Both the position numbers and the translations under genes were made by a program. The notes beneath the pieces were generated by a model. It did not search any database, was not told where the DNA came from, and saw only the letters and a list, made by a program, of their open reading frames with translations. From NCBI RefSeq assembly GCF_900198605.1, contig NZ_FZPJ01000006.1:1-64000 (forward strand): a stretch of DNA of 64,000 bases, given 5' to 3'. Below, piece after piece: positions 25,154 through 34,516 of this stretch (position 1 is the stretch's first letter; every line of letters starts with the position of its first letter). This stretch comes from Helicobacter mesocricetorum. GTDB taxonomy: Bacteria > Campylobacterota > Campylobacteria > Campylobacterales > Helicobacteraceae.

Positions 25154-26305
25154 TTAATCCATTTGATTACGTAAAAAGGTTGGAACATCTAAAATCTCTT
25201 CACCTATAAAATCTGCTCCACTTACCTTTTTTTTCACCATATCAGCTTGATTAATCTTTTGGCTCATATCTTTAGGGCTAACGAGTTTAAGAGGTGCTGC
25301 GTCAATTTCTGCAGAAATATTTTGGATAGCTTCTTTTTCAAAACCTGTAGCCACAATCGTAATCCTAACCTTATCACGTTCTATATTTTCATCAGTTGTC
25401 GTTCCAAAAATAACCTCTGCTTCTGGATCAGTATTTTCATAAATTATCTCCATCGCATTTTGCATCTCATAGAGTGGATAATCTGGATTGAAATAAAAAT
25501 GTATCAAAACCCCTTTTGCTCCATTAATAGACATATTATCAAAAAGAGGGGACTCAATAGCAATTTTAATTGCTTCCCTAGCAGCGTCCGCTCCGCTTGC
25601 TTCCCCAATACCCATTAGAGCCAATCCTTTATGATTCATCACAGTTTTTACATCTGCAAAATCCACATTAATATCTCCTGCACTATGAGAGAGAATCACT
25701 CCACTCATACCATTTACAGCACGCACCAAGACATCATCAACAATTCTAAAGCTATCTTTTAGCCCGAGATTCTTATCGACAATGGAGAGGAGTTTATCAT
25801 TAGGGATTACAACAATAGAATCACTCTCTGCCTTGAGTTCTTTATAGCCATCTTCAGCTAATCTTGCCCTCTGTCTTCCTTCCCATTTGAAAGGCTTTGT
25901 AACAATAGAAACTGTTAATGCACCAGCTTCTTTAGCAGCTTTAGCAATAATAGGTGCTGCGCCTGTGCCTGTTCCCCCTCCAAGTCCAGCAGAAATAAAA
26001 ACAATATCTGTGCCTTCTAAAAAATTCTTCAAATCCTCATAACTCTCTAAAGCAGCATCTTTTCCTACTTGAGGCTTCATCCCAGCACCCAAACCTTTAG
26101 TTAGCTTCGCCCCAAGTTGAATTCTAATAGGAGCACTAGAAGTACTAATGGCTTGAGCATCTGTATTAGCAACGGCTAATTCAATCCCATCATAAGTTCC
26201 TGTGTTAATCAAATGCGCTACCATATTGCTACCGCCACCACCAACACCAACTACTTTGATTTTAGCACTAAAGTCATTAGGATTAACTTCTTGAATCTCT
26301 ATCAT
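25154..26305 (-). CDS. ftsZ: Cell division GTPase FtsZ
   Basis: FtsZ polymerises into the division ring. The tubulin signature GGGTGTGAAP is at residues 109-118. VGVGGGGSNMVAH lies near the N-terminus and the T7-loop region SAGDINVDFADVKTVM follows later. The 383-residue protein ends with LDVPTFLRNQMD, the conserved tail that binds FtsA and other partners. Start ATG 26305 is preceded by AAGGAG. It is the last gene of the ppiD-ftsA-ftsZ group, 20 bp after ftsA. Confidence 0.98.
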   Translation of the reverse strand: MIEIQEVNPNDFSAKIKVVGVGGGGSNMVAHLINTGTYDGIELAVANTDAQAISTSSAPIRIQLGAKLTKGLGAGMKPQVGKDAALESYEDLKNFLEGTDIVFISAGLGGGTGTGAAPIIAKAAKEAGALTVSIVTKPFKWEGRQRARLAEDGYKELKAESDSIVVIPNDKLLSIVDKNLGLKDSFRIVDDVLVRAVNGMSGVILSHSAGDINVDFADVKTVMNHKGLALMGIGEASGADAAREAIKIAIESPLFDNMSINGAKGVLIHFYFNPDYPLYEMQNAMEIIYENTDPEAEVIFGTTTDENIERDKVRITIVATGFEKEAIQNISAEIDAAPLKLVSPKDMSQKINQADMVKKKVSGADFIGEEILDVPTFLRNQMD

Positions 26306-26325
26306 ATATACTCCTTCTTAAAATC

Positions 26326-27768
26326 TCAAAACATCTGGGTTAATCTCTGCCACACCTGCGAAAAGAGATTATTATTTTTAGCTTGTATTTTTTTAATTTC
26401 TGTAATTTTAGATAAATCCTGCTTAATATCCGTAGCACTTTTAGAAATACTATTAACAGCTGCTGTTGTCCCCATTTTCTGATGGAGAGGATTAAGTGTT
26501 GAAGCAGAAGTCATAGGAGTCTTATTAAATGGCACCAACTCTTCGGCTACCTTATCACTTTTGTAACGAATTTTCTTCTCTGAATCAATCTCATAATTTG
26601 TATATTTGCCAGAAGCATAGAGGATTAATCCAATAGCTGTTGCAAACTCTGGACCTTTAAGATTATCAAATAATCCTTCAATTTCTAAAGGTTTGGCAAG
26701 TCTAACAGGAATACCAAACAATGAAGAGGCTAATTCTCGTAACCCCTCTAAATGAGTCATCCCACCAGTTAAAACAATACCACCTCCTAATTGCTCTTTA
26801 AGCCCACTTTGTTCAAAAGTTTTCAAAAGGATAATCAAAGTTTCTTCTACTCTTGCATAAATCACATCATTAACCAATTCTAAAGAGACTTGATGAGTTG
26901 CCCCATCATCTCCGCCAATCACAGGAATCTCTATAACATTTTCCAAATCTTCTTGTTTTTTATAGACCTTCCCATATTCTATTTTTACTTTTTCAGCGAT
27001 AGTTTGCGGGGTGTGCAGTGCCATTGCTAAATCATTAGTAATGTGATTAGAGCCAACACCTAAAAAATCATTATATCGCATAGAATTTCCTGCGTGTATC
27101 ATCATTTCACAAGTGCTTCCGCCCATATCTATACAAGCAACTCCAAGTTCCTTTTCATCTTCGCTTAAAACAGCAATAGAAGAAGCATAAGCGGATAAAA
27201 CAATATTTTCAATTTCAACTCCAGCAGCTTTTACTGCTTTGCGCAAATTCCCTAAACTTGATTTTTGCACGGTTACGATTCTAACAAAAACCTCTAAACG
27301 ACTACCTGTCATCCCCATTGGATCATCAATAAAATCTTGCTCATCAAGTTTAAAGTTATAAGGTAGAATATGAATAACCTCATATTCACTGGGGATTGAA
27401 GCATTATAAAGTGCTGTTTGTATAACGCGATTTATCTCCTTAATACCAATCTCGTTATTAGGAATATTAACAATACCTGAACTATTAACACTCTTAGTAT
27501 AAACTCCAGAAATAGAAATAACAGCCTTCTCAATAGTTGTGCCAGCTACTCTTTTTGCATCATTAACAGCATTTTTTATAGCACGACTAGCTTGTTCGAT
27601 ATTAGTAATAGAACCCTTTTTTAGACCTTGGGATTTATGGAAACCTGTACCGATAATATGAGGTATCTCGTCTTTAGAAGTAGCGATAATTGCACAAATC
27701 TTTGTTGAGCCAATATCAATACCTAAAATGGTCTGTTCCAAACTTATTCCTTTATAATGCAATTCCAT
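26326..27768 (-). CDS. ftsA: Cell division protein FtsA
   Basis: FtsA is the actin-like ATPase that ties FtsZ to the membrane. Seen here are the phosphate-binding motifs GIDIGSTKICAII and CIDMGGSTCEMM, IVLTGGMTHLEGL near the C-terminal part of the fold, and a C-terminal amphipathic helix (LFSQVWQRLTQMF) after a flexible linker. The frame is open to an earlier ATG (27792) that would overlap ppiD. I prefer the ATG at 27768, one base after the ppiD stop. A TTG further in, preceded by AAGGAA, is another possible start. Confidence 0.95.
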   Translation of the reverse strand: MELHYKGISLEQTILGIDIGSTKICAIIATSKDEIPHIIGTGFHKSQGLKKGSITNIEQASRAIKNAVNDAKRVAGTTIEKAVISISGVYTKSVNSSGIVNIPNNEIGIKEINRVIQTALYNASIPSEYEVIHILPYNFKLDEQDFIDDPMGMTGSRLEVFVRIVTVQKSSLGNLRKAVKAAGVEIENIVLSAYASSIAVLSEDEKELGVACIDMGGSTCEMMIHAGNSMRYNDFLGVGSNHITNDLAMALHTPQTIAEKVKIEYGKVYKKQEDLENVIEIPVIGGDDGATHQVSLELVNDVIYARVEETLIILLKTFEQSGLKEQLGGGIVLTGGMTHLEGLRELASSLFGIPVRLAKPLEIEGLFDNLKGPEFATAIGLILYASGKYTNYEIDSEKKIRYKSDKVAEELVPFNKTPMTSASTLNPLHQKMGTTAAVNSISKSATDIKQDLSKITEIKKIQAKNNNLFSQVWQRLTQMF

Positions 27769-27769
27769 T

Positions 27770-29233
27770 TTAACTCTTAGAGTTTCTAACAACTTTGTAA
27801 AGCTTTGATAAATACTCTAAAAACTCTGATTCAACCAATCTTCCCTTGACTTGAATGCCATTTTGGATAAGAAATTCCAAATTATGCGAAATTATATCAG
27901 ATTTTTTAACTCTTTGTCGTAAAATTTGATACAAAACTGCTTTATTTGTCAATAAAATATATCCTTTTTCTTTTTTTACACTAAAAAGCTGATTAATAAA
28001 ATCTTTACTTTCATTTTCATCTAATCCTTTTAATGTTCTTGTAACATCTTTACCTAAATAACCAACATCAATCCCCTTAAAATTTACCAATTCTTTTTTT
28101 GCATTCTCTTCTAAGATTTTTGATTTCTCAAAATTTACATAATCTTCCTTGGCATCATTTTTAGCTTCTTCATAGGTTTTTGATTGACTAGGGATAATCT
28201 TAAGCAATTCAGCAGTTATATAAGAATCATTAACTTTGATTGGCTTAAGCGTTTCCTTTTCATTAGCTTGACTTAAAGAACTTATAAATTCAATACCATA
28301 GTAATCATCACCCTCATAAACAATAGAATTTTTAGCCTTTTGATTCTCCCCTTTACGCAAACTAATATATTCTTTTAAAGCTTCCTTTTGAGCCTGCGAA
28401 TCTTTATAGGCTTCAATTACCCTATTCTTTGCTTCTAAAAAAGACAAGATTTGTCCTTCCTCATTAAGGAATTGATTCTTAAAATCTTCATAATATTTTT
28501 TAATCTCTTCTTCATTGTAATTTATATCTTTAATATTAACACTTACGCTAGAGATTTCATAACCCCTTTGTGTCTGGTAAATGTCTTGATTTTCTTCCCA
28601 ATATTTTTTAATCTCTTCTTCTTTTGCAATAAGTCTAATATCCTTTTTATCCAACACCTTAATCTGCACCCAATCTTCAACAAAGTAAGCCGCCTTTAAC
28701 ATATCTTCCTCTAAGGGAGTAAGGGGCATATCTAAAAGTGCATTAAGTTTTTGGAGCAATAAGCTCTCTTGGACACTTTCTTCGAAGTCCTTAGGTCTTA
28801 GGCGATTCTCTTCTAAAATATTTTTATAAAGCTGTTCATCAAAAACTTCATCATTTTTAAAAGCATCCATACTAGTAATTTCTTCTATTATTTCTGCCTT
28901 ACTCACTCTAAGTCCCAAATCATAGGCATAATTCAACATAAGCGCATTGACGATAAGATTATTAATAGCTTGTTCTTCAATCCCCATTTTCTTTGCTTGT
29001 TCTTCATCAAGACTCCCGCCCATTAATTGATTATAAATATTATAAAGCCTCGCATATTCTCTTTGCATTCTCTCAAAGCTAATTTTTGTATCACCCACAA
29101 TCGCCACATTATTATCAGCCAAAGAAAAATTATAACTCCCCCAACCAACAAAACCCGCACCTACAAAGGCTATTGTGCTAATCCAAACAGTGATAATAAA
29201 ATATTTCTTATGTTTTTGCATAAAACCAATCAT
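27770..29233 (-). CDS. ppiD: Membrane-anchored SurA/PpiD-like peptidyl-prolyl isomerase
   Basis: This 487-residue protein has an N-terminal membrane anchor (YFIITVWISTIAFVGAGFVG), a SurA/PpiD N-terminal chaperone domain with GDTKISFERMQREYARLY, and a diverged central parvulin-like region. It likely helps fold exported proteins in the periplasm. H. pylori has the same gene (HP0977 as I recall) just before ftsA and ftsZ. Catalytic parvulin residues are poorly conserved, so it may act mainly as a chaperone. Confidence 0.82.
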   Translation of the reverse strand: MIGFMQKHKKYFIITVWISTIAFVGAGFVGWGSYNFSLADNNVAIVGDTKISFERMQREYARLYNIYNQLMGGSLDEEQAKKMGIEEQAINNLIVNALMLNYAYDLGLRVSKAEIIEEITSMDAFKNDEVFDEQLYKNILEENRLRPKDFEESVQESLLLQKLNALLDMPLTPLEEDMLKAAYFVEDWVQIKVLDKKDIRLIAKEEEIKKYWEENQDIYQTQRGYEISSVSVNIKDINYNEEEIKKYYEDFKNQFLNEEGQILSFLEAKNRVIEAYKDSQAQKEALKEYISLRKGENQKAKNSIVYEGDDYYGIEFISSLSQANEKETLKPIKVNDSYITAELLKIIPSQSKTYEEAKNDAKEDYVNFEKSKILEENAKKELVNFKGIDVGYLGKDVTRTLKGLDENESKDFINQLFSVKKEKGYILLTNKAVLYQILRQRVKKSDIISHNLEFLIQNGIQVKGRLVESEFLEYLSKLYKVVRNSKS

Positions 29234-29290
29234 AAAAAAACCTTGATACTGATAAATTCTGCAATTCTAAGTTAAAAATATTTATAAAGT

Positions 29291-29313
29291 GGTTAAATTT
29301 CGAATATTTAACC
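29291..29313 (-). terminator. Hairpin overlapping the nusA stop codon
   Basis: GGTTAAAT and ATTTAACC form a perfect 8-bp stem with a 7-nt loop that straddles the nusA stop at 29308-29310. It lies in the 74-bp gap before ppiD and may act as a terminator or mRNA end. The trailing U content is modest. Confidence 0.4.
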
Positions 29314-30429
29314 TTTAAAAAGTGATGAGAGAATATCTAAATTATTTTTTATGCCTTCTTGCTCTTTATTATTGTTTTCTAAATTCTCATTGGCACTTTC
29401 TACTTCTTTTAATTCTATCTCATATCCTGTAAGCATAGAAGCCAAACGAATATTAATACCATTCTTACCAATTGCCTTTGGTTTTTGATCAGTAGAAATA
29501 GTTACAATCGCCTTTTTATCTTCAAGAACTACACTAATAACTAAAGCAGGAGATAATGCTCTTGCTATGTAAATCTCTGGCTGGGAAGAGTATTCAATAC
29601 AATCAATGCTCTCATTTTTTAGTTCTTTAGAAACTGCATTAATCCTCACACCCTTAACGCCCACAGTAGCACCTACGGGATCTATTTTTGCCAAAACACT
29701 CTTTAAGGCAACTTTTGCCCTCTCTCCGGGGATTCTTGCACAATTAACAATCTCAACATCACCATCTTTAATCTCTGGAACTTCTAACTTCAAAAGCTCT
29801 TCTAACATCTTAGGGGTGGTTCTACTAAGCTCAATAACAATGCCATTTTGCCTATCAATATTGATATGACGCAAAATAGCACTTACGACTTGTCCTACAT
29901 TAAATTCTTCTCCTTTAATGCGATTCTTTTTAGGCAATATTACACGAATCTCATCAATTTCTATATAAGTATTCCCAAGATTATCTATCCTTACAACACT
30001 ACCACTAACTATTTTTCCCAATTGAGCTTTGTATTTATCAAAAAGCTGGGTTTCAATAAGTCGTTGAATTTTATATTCTAATTCTCTAAAAAGCGCATTA
30101 ATAGCACTTCTGCTCATATCTTCTAAACTTAGCTCATAACGCAATTCATCACCAATTTTAATCTCATTATCGTGTTTTTTAGCCTCTAAAAGGGTAATAA
30201 AATTATTTTTATCCTCTCTCACTTCATCATCATCAGCACATACACTGATAACTTGATAGAGATGAAGAGTTTTATTCTTTTTATCAATTTCGGCATCATA
30301 ATGAATATTTGAATCTAAAGTTTCTTTCGCTACTTTGATAATAGATTCTTTTACTGCCAATGAAACACTCTCTATGGGCAATCCCTTTTCATAAGCAATA
30401 CCCTCAATAATATCCAATATCCTTTCCAA
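29308..30429 (-). CDS. nusA: Transcription termination/antitermination factor NusA
   Basis: NusA binds RNA polymerase and modulates pausing and termination. The protein has an N-terminal domain, an S1 region (LGKIVSGSVVRIDNLGN), and KH domains with DPVGATVGVKGVRIN and KPKAIGKNGINIRLASMLTGYEIE. I chose the TTG at 30429 (ERILDIIEGIAYEKGLP), preceded by AAGGATAGCT, because H. pylori NusA begins at the same point. A TTG six codons earlier also opens the frame. The length is 373 residues, without the acidic C-terminal repeats of enterobacteria. Confidence 0.95.
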   Translation of the reverse strand: MERILDIIEGIAYEKGLPIESVSLAVKESIIKVAKETLDSNIHYDAEIDKKNKTLHLYQVISVCADDDEVREDKNNFITLLEAKKHDNEIKIGDELRYELSLEDMSRSAINALFRELEYKIQRLIETQLFDKYKAQLGKIVSGSVVRIDNLGNTYIEIDEIRVILPKKNRIKGEEFNVGQVVSAILRHINIDRQNGIVIELSRTTPKMLEELLKLEVPEIKDGDVEIVNCARIPGERAKVALKSVLAKIDPVGATVGVKGVRINAVSKELKNESIDCIEYSSQPEIYIARALSPALVISVVLEDKKAIVTISTDQKPKAIGKNGINIRLASMLTGYEIELKEVESANENLENNNKEQEGIKNNLDILSSLFKG

Positions 30430-30556
30430 AGCTATCCTTTTTACCAAATAAATATATAAGTTTTTAACTTCAAGGATTCTAACTTAAATTTTCTTTATAA
30501 GTGCTTTATTAAACTCTTAATAAGGGAAAAATATTATTCTTTAAGCAAATGGAATA

Positions 30557-30562
30557 TATAAT
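30557..30562 (+). promoter_or_regulatory. Probable -10 box for the HP0268-like/miaB operon
   Basis: TATAAT lies 35 bp before the ATG at 30598 in the divergent gap from nusA, at a reasonable distance for a sigma70 transcript start. A ribosome-binding site AAGGA follows. Confidence 0.5.
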
Positions 30563-30597
30563 TAGCCATTTTCTCTAAAAATTTTAAGGAAAAACTT

Positions 30598-30840
30598 ATG
30601 GATATTAAATTAGCACGAGAACATATTAATCAAAAACCCGTAAAAATAACTATCAAGAAATTAGAAGAAATGTTAGAAGCTAAAAAAACTGATATTTTTT
30701 ATTGTGATAAAGAAAACTCTCATAAAGAAATTACAAATTTAATAGAATATTTTGCCAAAAAGGGAAAACACGCCTATTGCAGGGAAGTTCGTTATGGATT
30801 AGACGAAGGCGACTATATGTATGAAATACACATTATGTAG
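30598..30840 (+). CDS. HP0268-family small protein (Smr-like nuclease fold)
   Basis: This 80-residue protein has the C-terminal block LIEYFAKKGKHAYCREVRYG continuing into LDEGDYMYEIHI, which matches the H. pylori protein HP0268. That protein was reported to have an Smr-like fold with DNA-nicking and RNase activity. The pairing with miaB directly downstream is the same in H. pylori. It has a good Shine-Dalgarno sequence (AAGGAAAAAC). The biological role is not established, and nuclease activity here is inferred from the homologue. Confidence 0.82.
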   Translation: MDIKLAREHINQKPVKITIKKLEEMLEAKKTDIFYCDKENSHKEITNLIEYFAKKGKHAYCREVRYGLDEGDYMYEIHIM

Positions 30841-30850
30841 AGATTAACCC

Positions 30851-32167
30851 TTGAGTAAAAGACTTTATATCCAAACTTTAGGCTGTGCAATGAACGAACG
30901 CGATAGCGAACATATCATTGCAGAGCTAGAAGAAAAAGAAAATTATCAAATTACCACCAATCCACAAGAGGCTGATTTGATTTTAATCAATACTTGTAGC
31001 GTTAGAGAGAAACCCGAAAAAAAGTTGTTTTCAGAAATTGGACAATATGCAAAAATAAAAAAGAGTGGTGCTAAGATAGGGATATGTGGTTGCACAGCAA
31101 GCCATCTGGGTGAGAGTATTTTAAGACGTTCTAAAGCTGTTGATTTTGTCTTAGGGGCTAGAAATGTCTCTAAAATATCCCAAATTATCCACAAAGAGCG
31201 CGTTGCGTGGGTTGATATTGATTATGATGATAGCGCATATACTTTTAGCTACAAACAAGATTCAACCATTAAAGGAATGATTAATATCTCTATTGGTTGC
31301 GATAAAAAATGCACTTATTGCATTGTTCCTCACACAAGAGGTAATGAAATATCAATTCCTGCTGATTTAATCATCAATGAGGCTAAACGTTTAGCGGATC
31401 AAGGCACTAAAGAAATACTATTATTAGGGCAGAATGTCAATAACTATGGCAAAAGATTTAGCACCCCTCATCGGAAAATTAATTTTACACAACTTCTTTA
31501 TGAGATCTCCCAAATTAATGGGATACAAAGAATCCGCTTTACCTCTCCCCATCCTCTGCATATGGATGATGAGTTTATCGAAGAGTTTGCACATAATCCA
31601 AAACTCTGCAAAGCAATTCATATGCCCTTACAAAGTGGCTCAACAAAAATATTGCAAAAAATGAAAAGAGGCTATACAAAAGAATGGTTTTTAAACAGGG
31701 TAGAAAAGATGCACTCCCTCATTCCTCATCTAAGCATTAGCACAGATATTATTGTCGGATTCCCCACAGAGAATGAAGAGGATTTTTTAGATACTTTAGA
31801 TGTCTTAGAAAAGGTGCAATTTGACACGCTCTATAGTTTTATTTACTCCTCCCGCCCACATACAGAAGCCGCTAAATGGGTTGAAAATAAAGAAATTGAA
31901 GAAATCGATGAAGAAGAAGCTAAAAGACGTCTTATCCTCTTAAAAGACAGACATAGGGAAATCCTAAGACAAAATAACCAAAAAGAACTAAACAATACGC
32001 ATTTTATCCTTTTTGAAAACTATGATGAGACAAATAAGCTCTTAGAAGGCAGAAGTGATACTAACAAGCTCATTAGAGTAAAGGCAGGGAGAAATCTTGT
32101 AGGAGAAATTTGCAAAGTTAGAATCTCTGAAATCAAAGGTGTTCAACTCATAGGTGAGTTAATGTAA
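30851..32167 (+). CDS. miaB: tRNA-2-methylthio-N6-dimethylallyladenosine synthase MiaB
   Basis: MiaB adds the 2-methylthio group to isopentenyl-A37 in tRNAs reading UNN codons. The N-terminal UPF0004 domain has IQTLGCAMNERDSE and NTCSVREKPEKK with cluster-binding cysteines. The radical-SAM motif GCDKKCTYCIVPHTRG (CxxxCxxC) lies near residue 151. A C-terminal TRAM domain ends at VQLIGELM. The 438-residue protein starts at TTG 30851, 10 bp after the upstream gene, with a weak ribosome-binding site, so translation may be coupled. Confidence 0.96.
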   Translation: MSKRLYIQTLGCAMNERDSEHIIAELEEKENYQITTNPQEADLILINTCSVREKPEKKLFSEIGQYAKIKKSGAKIGICGCTASHLGESILRRSKAVDFVLGARNVSKISQIIHKERVAWVDIDYDDSAYTFSYKQDSTIKGMINISIGCDKKCTYCIVPHTRGNEISIPADLIINEAKRLADQGTKEILLLGQNVNNYGKRFSTPHRKINFTQLLYEISQINGIQRIRFTSPHPLHMDDEFIEEFAHNPKLCKAIHMPLQSGSTKILQKMKRGYTKEWFLNRVEKMHSLIPHLSISTDIIVGFPTENEEDFLDTLDVLEKVQFDTLYSFIYSSRPHTEAAKWVENKEIEEIDEEEAKRRLILLKDRHREILRQNNQKELNNTHFILFENYDETNKLLEGRSDTNKLIRVKAGRNLVGEICKVRISEIKGVQLIGELM

Positions 32168-32169
32168 TT

Positions 32170-32829
32170 ATGAAAATTACTAAGAAAAAACTCCAAAAGA
32201 TACTCCTCCAAAAAATATTCCTTTATGTTATCCCCTTTTTTTCTTTTATCACTCTTAGAATACTTGCATTTTTGTGCCGTTTTGAATATAAAATATCTTC
32301 ACAAACATTAGACTTCATTAAGGCTAATCAAACCTTTATTATTGCGTTTTGGCACGGGGAATTATTTATGCAACCCATAGTTTTAAGGCATTTTTATAAA
32401 AATAGGAGAGTTTATGTCTTAATTAGCCAACACTTTGATGGGGAAATTATTAGCCGTTTGGTGAAGTTTTTTAAAATCTACTCCCTTCGTGGCTCTAGCT
32501 CCAAAGGCGCAGTAAAAACCTTATTAAACGCCATTAAGAAACTACAACAGCAAAACTTAGTTGCTATCACACCTGATGGTCCAAGAGGTCCTTATCATAG
32601 CATAGCCGATGGCATTGTGCTATTATCCCAAAAGTCTAATAAACCTATTGTTATCTCCCGTATTTACTATCACAATGCTTGGGAATTTAAAAGCTGGGAT
32701 TATTTTAAGATTCCAAAACCCTTTAGTAAAATAACTTGCACAATTAAAGAACCTTTTTTATTAGAAAATTATTCTTTAGATGAATCCAAAGAATATATCA
32801 AATCCAAAATGGAAGAAGATAAATTTTGA
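32170..32829 (+). CDS. Lysophospholipid acyltransferase-like protein (DUF374)
   Basis: This 219-residue protein has a basic N-terminus, a membrane segment (residues about 15-36) and the DUF374 motifs IIAFWHGELFMQP, ISQHFDGEIISRL, LRGSSSKGAVKTL and TPDGPRGPYHSIADG. The family is related to LpxL and PlsC acyltransferases and is thought to act on lipid A or phospholipid. The HxxxxD-type site is seen as WHGELF. It starts 2 bp after miaB and overlaps the next gene by 4 bp. The substrate is unproven. Confidence 0.85.
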   Translation: MKITKKKLQKILLQKIFLYVIPFFSFITLRILAFLCRFEYKISSQTLDFIKANQTFIIAFWHGELFMQPIVLRHFYKNRRVYVLISQHFDGEIISRLVKFFKIYSLRGSSSKGAVKTLLNAIKKLQQQNLVAITPDGPRGPYHSIADGIVLLSQKSNKPIVISRIYYHNAWEFKSWDYFKIPKPFSKITCTIKEPFLLENYSLDESKEYIKSKMEEDKF

Positions 32830-33311
32830 AAATATTACTTATTGGGCTTATTTTTGTAATTAGTATAGCAGGATATTTTTTTCTCTCTCCCTCCTATGCC
32901 CTAAGCCGAAAAGCCCAAAAAGCCTATAATCAACAAGATTTTCAAAAAGCCTATGAATTCTCTGCACAAGCTTTAGAAAAAGATATTTACAACAAATCTG
33001 CTTTTCAAATCCATAGCCTCTCTAAACAAAGAATTAATATCCAAAATTTCCTAGAAAAAACAAAACAAAATTTCGAAAATGCGCTAACACTGCTCCAAAA
33101 ACCAAAACTTAGCCCTCAAGAATTTTTAGAGCTTCAATGGATTTATGATGATTTTTCAGCACATTACAAGAATTTGTTTTTTACCAATAAACCCACAGAA
33201 GAAGAAAAGCAAACAATAGAAGAATATTTTGATTGGTTTAAACAATTAAAAAATAAACTTTTAGAAGCCAAAGAAAAAATAAACGCAACTAAAGATTCAC
33301 GACCTCTTTAA
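32826..33311 (+). CDS. Unknown membrane-anchored helical (TPR-like) protein
   Basis: This 161-residue protein begins with a membrane anchor or uncleaved signal (ILLIGLIFVISIAGYFFLS). A helical region follows; its first part, AYNQQDFQKAYEFSAQALE, looks like a TPR motif. The rest is charged and probably coiled coil. It overlaps the acyltransferase gene by 4 bp and ends that operon. I cannot name a family. It likely faces the periplasm. Confidence 0.72.
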   Translation: MKILLIGLIFVISIAGYFFLSPSYALSRKAQKAYNQQDFQKAYEFSAQALEKDIYNKSAFQIHSLSKQRINIQNFLEKTKQNFENALTLLQKPKLSPQEFLELQWIYDDFSAHYKNLFFTNKPTEEEKQTIEEYFDWFKQLKNKLLEAKEKINATKDSRPL

Positions 33312-33439
33312 ACCCTGAATATCCATTAATTTTTGGAATAAAACTCTTTAAATTTCATTGAAAACTTTACAAATTTTAGATAAAATTAAAAGAAAATTCA
33401 GCAACACAAATACATAAAAAAACAAATATTTAAGGCTTT

Positions 33440-34516
33440 TTGATGAAATTCTTTTCTTTATTTTTATTATTTCTTAATTTTAGCTTTGCGCAATTTGATG
33501 CTGTTGTTTATAATGCAAAAAGCGAGGAAATTTTAAAGACTTTTGATATAGAGCCTGATTTTTTAAATGATGAATACTTTGTTAATGTTAAAAATAACTT
33601 TTTAAGTGATATGCGTAAAAAACATTTATTAGAAAAATTTCAAAAAGGCTATAACTTTATCCCCACCCTTAAAGAAATGTTCCTTAAAGAAAACATTCCT
33701 CAAGAATTTTTGTATTTGGCAATGATTGAATCAGAATTTTCACTTTCAGCAAGATCCAAGAAACAAGCTGTTGGAATGTGGCAATTCATTCCAAGCACGG
33801 CAAAATCCTTAGGATTAGAGATTAATGCACAAATTGATGAACGAAAAGATCCCATTAAATCCACACAAGCAGCCATAACCTACCTCAAAGCATTAAAGCA
33901 AAGTTTTGGCAAATGGTATCTAGCAGCCATAGCTTATAATTCAGGCGAAGGGAGACTAAAAAGAGCCATAGCAGCAGCAGGTAGTGATTCCTTAGCAATT
34001 TTACTAAATCCCAATGAAAAATACATTCCGCTTGAGAGCCGTATGTATATTCGTAAAATTCTCTCTGTATCCTTATTGTTTCACAATATAGACACGCTCA
34101 AAACTAATGATTATGACTACTTTTTAAATCGTGGTGCTACTTCCATTCTAACCTCTATTGAAGTCCCTCCGGCAACACCTCTTATCCAAATTGCCAATGA
34201 AGTTGGATTAAGCCTTAAAGAACTAAAACAATATAATCCTCATTTTAAGAAAAATATCACTCCAACAAAAGCAAGGACTTATACTATTCACTTTCCCTAT
34301 AAGTTTTTAGCATCTTATAAAGAAAAAAGCGATGGCAAGAAAATCTCACTATCATTTCTCATTCATCGTGTCAATAAAGGAGATACTATTTCATCAATCG
34401 CAAGGCATTATGGTGTGTCCTTAAAAACTATTACACAATACAATGCAATTAAAAATGCTAACTCCCTATCTATCAATCAAGAAATCATCATTCCCATAAA
34501 TAAGGATAATGTATAA
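33440..34516 (+). CDS. mltD: Membrane-bound lytic murein transglycosylase D (SLT plus LysM)
   Basis: It has a signal peptide (FFSLFLLFLNFSFA). The SLT lysozyme-like domain includes FLYLAMIESEFSLSARSKKQ with the catalytic Glu in IESEFS, then AVGMWQFIPSTAKSLGL and AAIAYNSGEGRLKRA. The C-terminal LysM repeat (VNKGDTISSIARHYGVSLK) binds peptidoglycan, and a weaker LysM-like stretch precedes it. The enzyme cleaves glycan strands to anhydro-muropeptides. H. pylori has the same mltD-rlpA order (HP1572-HP1571 as recalled). The stop overlaps the rlpA start by one base. Confidence 0.93.
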   Translation: MMKFFSLFLLFLNFSFAQFDAVVYNAKSEEILKTFDIEPDFLNDEYFVNVKNNFLSDMRKKHLLEKFQKGYNFIPTLKEMFLKENIPQEFLYLAMIESEFSLSARSKKQAVGMWQFIPSTAKSLGLEINAQIDERKDPIKSTQAAITYLKALKQSFGKWYLAAIAYNSGEGRLKRAIAAAGSDSLAILLNPNEKYIPLESRMYIRKILSVSLLFHNIDTLKTNDYDYFLNRGATSILTSIEVPPATPLIQIANEVGLSLKELKQYNPHFKKNITPTKARTYTIHFPYKFLASYKEKSDGKKISLSFLIHRVNKGDTISSIARHYGVSLKTITQYNAIKNANSLSINQEIIIPINKDNV